Below, piece by piece: positions 5,316 through 9,400 of a stretch of 9,400 nt of DNA. Source of the stretch: Helicobacteraceae bacterium (GTDB lineage Bacteria > Campylobacterota > Campylobacteria > Campylobacterales > Sulfurimonadaceae); NCBI GenBank assembly GCA_027056525.1, contig JALUKO010000206.1, positions 1 to 9,400 of the forward strand. The letters run 5' to 3'. Every line of letters begins with the position of its first letter. Within the stretch, counting starts at the first letter, position 1. The translations under genes were made by a program, and so were the position numbers. The notes beneath the pieces were generated by a model. It was given only the letters and a program-made list of their open reading frames with translations, had not been told where the DNA came from and ran no database searches.

Positions 5316-6050
5316 CTAATGCTCCAAGGTTTTTAAGAAAGTTGTTTCTATTTTTGCAGATACATCTTTTGCATGTTTCATAAAAAAGTAATGATCACCC
5401 TCATACACTTCCAATGTAGAATCTTTGATGAGCTCGTCTATTTTTTGCGCTGAACTTAATGGTGTTGCCGTGTCATCTTTTCCCCAGCACAGCAGAGCTT
5501 TTCCTTCGTAATGTGCAAACTCATCACTAAAGTCCTCATTGACCACATTTTTAAAAGTTTCATACATCGGCTCACTCAGGCTTTTAGCATCATCTGCTAC
5601 AAAGAGTGAACGCAGCTTGGCAAAACCAAACACTTTTAATATTTTAAAAAGTGCTATTTTTGCTTTGACCTTGAGCGGTTTGGCTACATATATGCCCGCA
5701 CTCGCTACCAAAACCAAAACTTTTGGCTCAAGCAAAAGTGCTACCTTGCCACCAAATGAGTGTCCTAAAACAATATCTTTGGAAGCGTTCATATGGATCA
5801 TAAGAAGTTCAACGATTCTCGCATAATCCTCTGTAGTAAGTGAAACATTACAGGTGCTGTTACCAAAACCCGGAAGGTCAATATATATATGACGAAAACT
5901 ATCCATATAGGGTGAAAAAGCCTGCTTCATCAAGCTTTTGTTACTCCCCCAACCGTGAAGTATGATCAAGTCAACTTTTGCGTTTGGATTGAGTATCTCA
6001 TAACTGACATCAAGGGTGTGTTGATGATACTGTATCGACTTTACAGCCAT
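5316..6050 (-). CDS. Alpha/beta hydrolase
   Basis: Protein of 244 residues with a complete alpha/beta-hydrolase fold: oxyanion region HGWGS (32-36), DLPGFGNS (58-65), nucleophile elbow GHSFGG (96-101, Ser98), acid in WGKDDTATP (189-197, probably Asp193) and catalytic His in GDHYFF (218-223, His220). It therefore has an intact Ser-Asp-His triad and no signal peptide. Such proteins hydrolyse esters or related bonds. The substrate is unknown, and general names such as BioH-like or carboxylesterase are not supported specifically. It lies between ddl and murF, where Campylobacter also has a hydrolase (from memory), hinting at a role near cell-wall precursor metabolism or just operon conservation. 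Its ATG overlaps the ddl stop by 1 nt (TAATG) with AAGGG in the last ddl codons, and murF follows with no gap. Confidence 0.9.
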   Translation of the reverse strand: MAVKSIQYHQHTLDVSYEILNPNAKVDLIILHGWGSNKSLMKQAFSPYMDSFRHIYIDLPGFGNSTCNVSLTTEDYARIVELLMIHMNASKDIVLGHSFGGKVALLLEPKVLVLVASAGIYVAKPLKVKAKIALFKILKVFGFAKLRSLFVADDAKSLSEPMYETFKNVVNEDFSDEFAHYEGKALLCWGKDDTATPLSSAQKIDELIKDSTLEVYEGDHYFFMKHAKDVSAKIETTFLKTLEH

Positions 6051-7087
6051 TATTTCCCTTTAGCTTGGGAAATAGAGTGGATATACTCGTAAGAGACCTG
6101 TGCTCTTTTTGGGCGTGGAAGTGAGTGGGCAAGCTCTTCAACAGAGCTTGTAAAATCAGCAAAAAGATAATTTGCCATAGAGCCCGGAATCGGGTTGATC
6201 TCATTAAGATACACCTCATCATTTACAACAAAAAAATCACACCGAATCAATGCTCCCTCAAACAGATTTTTATAGATCTTCTCAAACGTATTTTGCAGTC
6301 TTTGTTTAAGGTCATCACTGATATCAGCTTCTAAAACCTGAGAACTTCTGGAAAAGTCCATATACTTCTTCTCAAAATCCAAAAACTCATTTTTTTGAGG
6401 TTCTTCCACTATGGAAAAATGAACTTCTCCGTTTGCCATATAACCCGCAAGATTATACTCTTTGACACCCTCTAAAAACGGCTCTACTATAAGCGCACTG
6501 TCAAACTCAAAAGCGGTATCAAGCGCATAATCAAGTTCACTTTCATCTTTTACGATGCTCACACCTATAGAGCTTCCAAGACGAGCAGGTTTTATGATGA
6601 TCGGGTAAGGTGTCTTGATATTTTTATGCTCATTTGCACTCAACACCTCATAGTTCACACATCGAACACCTATCGCCTCACACAGATACTTTGTATAGCG
6701 TTTGTCATAGGAGAACACACTTGCATCCACTCTTGGTCCAATATATGCAATAGAAAAAAAGTCAAGCAGTGCCGCCATAGTTCCATCTTCTCCGTCTGCA
6801 CCGTGAATCAAATTCACCACGGTAGCTTTATGTAATGTAGATGAGAACATACTTTTTTGCAAAAAGCCCCCTTTGCTTATGCTGAGTTCAGGCATTTTCT
6901 TATGCTCACCTTTACTAAATGTCACAGCTTTCATCTTAAGAGGATCTATAAGGTAAAAAGAATGATCCTGATCACAAAAAATAAAACTCAAATCAAATCC
7001 CGAAAGCTTCTCTTTTAAAGTTATAGCACTTACTATGCTGATCTCATGTTCAAAACTTGCGCCACCAAATAAAATAGTTAATTTCAA
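6050..7087 (-). CDS. ddl: D-alanine--D-alanine ligase
   Basis: Protein of 345 residues of the ATP-grasp family that joins two D-Ala, giving the dipeptide MurF uses three genes further on. Motifs: FGGASFEHEIS (7-17, Glu13 equivalent to the catalytic Glu of DdlB), HGADGEDG (95-102), KPARLGSSIGVS (166-177, the Ser pair of the active site), EPFLEGVKEYN (202-212), DFEKKYMD (237-244) and NEINPIPGS (295-303). The Tyr in DFEKKY (Y242) aligns with DdlB Tyr216, which is associated with D-Ala-D-Ala rather than D-Ala-D-Lac synthesis. The start is TTG at 7087, supported by AAGGG at 7098-7094 with 6-nt spacing and by the family-typical MKLTILFGG N-terminus. The ribosome-binding site overlaps the ruvA stop, so translation of the two is probably coupled. 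Confidence 0.95.
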   Translation of the reverse strand: MKLTILFGGASFEHEISIVSAITLKEKLSGFDLSFIFCDQDHSFYLIDPLKMKAVTFSKGEHKKMPELSISKGGFLQKSMFSSTLHKATVVNLIHGADGEDGTMAALLDFFSIAYIGPRVDASVFSYDKRYTKYLCEAIGVRCVNYEVLSANEHKNIKTPYPIIIKPARLGSSIGVSIVKDESELDYALDTAFEFDSALIVEPFLEGVKEYNLAGYMANGEVHFSIVEEPQKNEFLDFEKKYMDFSRSSQVLEADISDDLKQRLQNTFEKIYKNLFEGALIRCDFFVVNDEVYLNEINPIPGSMANYLFADFTSSVEELAHSLPRPKRAQVSYEYIHSISQAKGK

Positions 7088-7093
7088 TATATA

Positions 7094-7098
7094 CCCTT
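7094..7098 (-). promoter_or_regulatory. Ribosome-binding site of ddl overlapping the ruvA stop codon
   Basis: AAGGG on the minus strand, 6 nt before the TTG start of ddl. Its first two bases are the last two of the ruvA TAA stop. It supports the non-ATG start and suggests coupling of ddl translation to ruvA termination. Confidence 0.55.
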
Positions 7099-7663
7099 AT
7101 ATAGTTTGTAATAATTTTAGTGCACCTTTGACAAGTGAAGCGGTATCTTCCCCTTCACACGCACTCAATGCCTTTGATATTTTCTCTTTTTTAAATCCTA
7201 AAGCTTCCAAAGCCTCGGCAGCTTCGTTAAAAGACTGATTGTGAGGCGATGATGAGGAGGAGACAAGCTCCATATCAAAACCGTTAAGCTCCACAAGTAT
7301 GCGTCCCGCACTCTTTGGACCGATACCAGGAACTTTTTTCACACCGTTTATATCTTTGTTGTTTATAACATTCGCAAACTGAGAAGGTGTGTATGTGGAG
7401 CATATTGCCATCGCCACTTTTGGTCCTACGCCGCTTATTTTTATGAGTCTTTGAAAAAGTTTTTTTTCACTTTCATCTAAAAAACCATATAGAAGCTGTG
7501 CATCTTCACGTATAATATGTGCCGTAAAAAGTTTCACTTCACTTTTTGGCAAGGCTGAAAATGTATGAAGCGAAATAAACACCTCATAGATTACACCATT
7601 GACATCAACATGCACACAACTCGGCTCTTTATACTCTATGCTTCCTTTGAGTCCCACTATCAT
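7097..7663 (-). CDS. ruvA: Holliday junction branch migration protein RuvA
   Basis: Protein of 188 residues, somewhat shorter than E. coli RuvA (203). Domain I is an OB fold (1-62) opening MIVGLKGSIE and containing the acidic pin REDAQLLYGF (52-61, E53/D54). Domain II carries two helix-hairpin-helix motifs, KISGVGPKVAMAI (75-87) and KVPGIGPKSAGRI (110-122). A Ser-rich linker (134-140) then leads to domain III (about 145-188, AAEALEALGF), which contacts the RuvB motor. The tetramer clamps Holliday junctions during recombination repair. ruvB and ruvC are not beside it, as is common in Campylobacterota. It begins 13 nt after the upstream FapA-like gene, with a weak AAGA-type ribosome-binding site, and is followed 9 nt later by ddl. 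Confidence 0.95.
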   Translation of the reverse strand: MIVGLKGSIEYKEPSCVHVDVNGVIYEVFISLHTFSALPKSEVKLFTAHIIREDAQLLYGFLDESEKKLFQRLIKISGVGPKVAMAICSTYTPSQFANVINNKDINGVKKVPGIGPKSAGRILVELNGFDMELVSSSSSPHNQSFNEAAEALEALGFKKEKISKALSACEGEDTASLVKGALKLLQTI

Positions 7664-7676
7664 TTCATATCTTCTT

Positions 7677-9400
7677 TCACTCTTTTACTGCCTTTATTTC
7701 ATACTGACCTTCATCAACCTCAACCAGTGCAAACACTTTTTCTGCAGAACCTTCAGGTGGGCTGTATGTCACCTCAATAGGTGGATCAACCAGCTTAAAT
7801 TTCAATTCGTTATACCCTTCCCAGTGATCTCTGTTGATGATTCTTGCATCAAAAATATTTTCTTGGAAAGTGGATGTTTTACTCGTAAAAAGTTTAAGTT
7901 TATCTTTTTTTTGTTCATATTCAGTTTTAATACTTTTGAGGTGTTCTTGAAGCTTTTGAAACTGCTTGTACTGTTTAACAAAGGAGCTTGGAAGCTTGAC
8001 CCCGTTTTTCTTATAGCCCATCAAACGTTTTTTCAAGTCATTAAAGGCTGGCAGACCATCTTTGATCGTTTTTGTGTACTTTTGTATCTCTTGTTTGATA
8101 TTTCGTATATCATGTTCAAGCTCACTGATATGCTCCTGATTATCGCCAAAGTCCTCTTTTGTATCTTTTTTCAAAAGCGGGTCAATAACAAAAACATTTT
8201 CACCACCCTGAAGTTTTTTGATCTCTATAAATCTTGATGCCGTGGCTTTGACATAAGAAGCACACACCTCTATGACCAACTCTTTTGCCCGAATCTCACC
8301 ACCAACTGCCTGTGCGATCCTTACCGTGTCTCCATCAACCACACCATGTTCAAGTCTTGTTATATCGATATCTCGTCCATACGCCATCCCTTTATGCACA
8401 TTGATCTTCAAACTGTGTGCTCTTACCATGGCAGTTTTATGCACCTGCCCCTCTATGGTAGCTTTGATGGCATTGACCTTTGCACTTGAACCGACATTTC
8501 CTTCTATAGTGATCTCACTTACTTCCACTTCCATACCTGTTCCCACGGCATCTTTGAGCGCATCTTTCTCTTTTACGCTTATATTGACGTCTGAGTCAAG
8601 TCCGGTTGAGATGGAACCTGTTGTTTTAAAACTGATCTCACCTATGTCCACATCTGTTTTTATAAGATACGTAGTGCCCTCAAGCGCAATATAGCCGTTC
8701 TCTTTTGCACGGTATTCTATATTTTCAGGTGTTTCAATCATTTTGATGGTGTCATCTATGTTGAACGTTGGAGCATTTTTCACTTCCGGTTCTTTTGGAT
8801 TCATATACTCCCCGCGGCAGTTTCTTCCGGGTTTACCCTCTTGCGGTTTGATGTACTCTATGAGAAGCTCATCTTCTAAAACACTTTGAATAAAACCACG
8901 CTTTGCATAATCAACCTTCGTATGTTCATCAACTTCATCTTTTTTGTCATAGTGGAGTATAAGTTCATCATCTTTTGTCAGTGTCGGCTCATAACTCTCA
9001 GCTATAAGATAGGTCTGGGTTTGTGTAAAAAGTGCATTTTCCTGTACTTGAACAAAGGCGGAGATTTCTGAGATAGCATCAAACAGCATGCTATCAAATA
9101 TATTGATGAGAATATTTGCACGAACTTTTTTCTTGTTAATGAAGTTGCGTAACTCCTCTTCAAACCTTGGGAAGTAAGAAAGCTTCGAGCCCTCTTTGAT
9201 GCTCAGGTACACCTTACACTTTGTAGCATTTGCACCGACAGAAGCATGAAAATCTCTAAACTTATCATCAGCCTTGTTTTTTTGAAACATCTCTATTTCA
9301 TACATCTGTTTTATCTCAAAGTGAGGGTTAAGAAGTGCTGTTTTATCATCAAGATCATACACTTCACTTGCTGATATCTCTTCCCATTCCCCCTCTGCAC
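7677..9400 (-). CDS. FapA-family (DUF342) protein, 5' end beyond the right edge
   Basis: The frame is open from its stop at 7677-7679 through the window edge, so the N-terminus is missing; at least 574 residues are visible. An in-frame GTG at 9362 begins VYDLDD, but ISASE and further codons read straight through from upstream without a stop. It is therefore probably internal. Recognisable DUF342 features, numbered from that GTG, are IKPQEGKPGRNCRGEYM (171-187, the family signature) and a repetitive beta-rich region (about 235-390) with short Val/Ile-Gly periodic strands resembling a right-handed beta-helix. A charged coiled coil (about 408-490) and a short beta-rich tail follow. FapA-type proteins are large cytoplasmic polymers linked to flagellar assembly or cell-surface processes in some bacteria; the role is poorly defined. 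No signal peptide or catalytic motif is seen. It heads the visible run and precedes ruvA by 13 nt. Confidence 0.87.
   Translation of the reverse strand, partial: AEGEWEEISASEVYDLDDKTALLNPHFEIKQMYEIEMFQKNKADDKFRDFHASVGANATKCKVYLSIKEGSKLSYFPRFEEELRNFINKKKVRANILINIFDSMLFDAISEISAFVQVQENALFTQTQTYLIAESYEPTLTKDDELILHYDKKDEVDEHTKVDYAKRGFIQSVLEDELLIEYIKPQEGKPGRNCRGEYMNPKEPEVKNAPTFNIDDTIKMIETPENIEYRAKENGYIALEGTTYLIKTDVDIGEISFKTTGSISTGLDSDVNISVKEKDALKDAVGTGMEVEVSEITIEGNVGSSAKVNAIKATIEGQVHKTAMVRAHSLKINVHKGMAYGRDIDITRLEHGVVDGDTVRIAQAVGGEIRAKELVIEVCASYVKATASRFIEIKKLQGGENVFVIDPLLKKDTKEDFGDNQEHISELEHDIRNIKQEIQKYTKTIKDGLPAFNDLKKRLMGYKKNGVKLPSSFVKQYKQFQKLQEHLKSIKTEYEQKKDKLKLFTSKTSTFQENIFDARIINRDHWEGYNELKFKLVDPPIEVTYSPPEGSAEKVFALVEVDEGQYEIKAVKE

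Noticed and set aside
7599..8237. 212-codon plus-strand frame opposite ruvA and the FapA-like gene
   Set aside because: A Phe/Leu-rich translation arises from the complement of a Lys/Glu-rich coiled coil. Both sense genes are convincing and the antisense frame has no start signals.
9360..9362. GTG as the start of the FapA-like protein
   Set aside because: The reading frame continues without a stop to the window edge, and DUF342 proteins usually have further N-terminal residues, so the gene is treated as partial.
1..9400. tRNA, rRNA, CRISPR, insertion sequence, phage or defence genes
   Set aside because: I found no cloverleaf-like or repeat-spacer pattern, no transposase or integrase frame and no compositional break. 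The content is housekeeping plus transport, so I do not claim a new defence or mobile system here.

Overview
The window looks like a chromosomal segment of a Campylobacterota (Epsilonproteobacteria) member, probably a free-living Sulfurimonas- or Sulfurovum-like relative. This rests on several things: AT-rich DNA with very tight gene packing and frequent GTG/TTG starts; the run fapA-like / ruvA / ddl / alpha-beta hydrolase / murF, which I recall as a Campylobacter neighbourhood too; a murF with an N-terminal membrane region; and a Campylobacter/Vitreoscilla-type single-domain globin. The assignment is inferred from content, not from a database search.

Layout. Positions 1-472 (minus strand) hold the 5' part of a TolC-like outer-membrane efflux protein that runs off the left edge. 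Positions 473-613 are a divergent promoter region with a 17-bp palindrome (530-546), facing a tiny plus-strand gene (614-724) for a 36-residue single-pass membrane peptide. A short hairpin (721-742) sits where that gene meets the convergent minus-strand genes.

Positions 731-9400 hold ten minus-strand genes in one dense run, which reads from right to left. The order is: FapA/DUF342 protein (5' end off the window), ruvA, ddl, an alpha/beta hydrolase, murF, dctQ, dctM, a HIT-domain protein, a single-domain globin and a thiamine-binding (UPF0045/MTH1187) protein. From fapA to the HIT gene every junction is 13 nt or less, abutting or overlapping, so one polycistronic message is likely. The only larger gap (87 nt, 1504-1590) precedes the globin/thiamine-binding pair, which is itself joined by an ATGA overlap.

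How the genes fit together. Ddl makes D-Ala-D-Ala and MurF adds it to the UDP-MurNAc-tripeptide, so the core is the end of cytoplasmic peptidoglycan precursor synthesis. RuvA (Holliday-junction branch migration), the hydrolase and the FapA-like protein share the transcript with no obvious biochemical link. Directly downstream and apparently coupled to murF is a TRAP transporter permease pair (DctQ-DctM, mannitol/chloroaromatic-type subfamily) with no substrate-binding DctP partner in view. The globin probably handles NO or O2. I found no tRNA, rRNA, CRISPR array or insertion sequence, and no frameshifted gene. The points most worth a second look are the orphan TRAP permease fused into a cell-wall operon, the membrane-anchored MurF, the globin/thiamine-binding coupling, the small membrane peptide and the palindrome between the divergent promoters.
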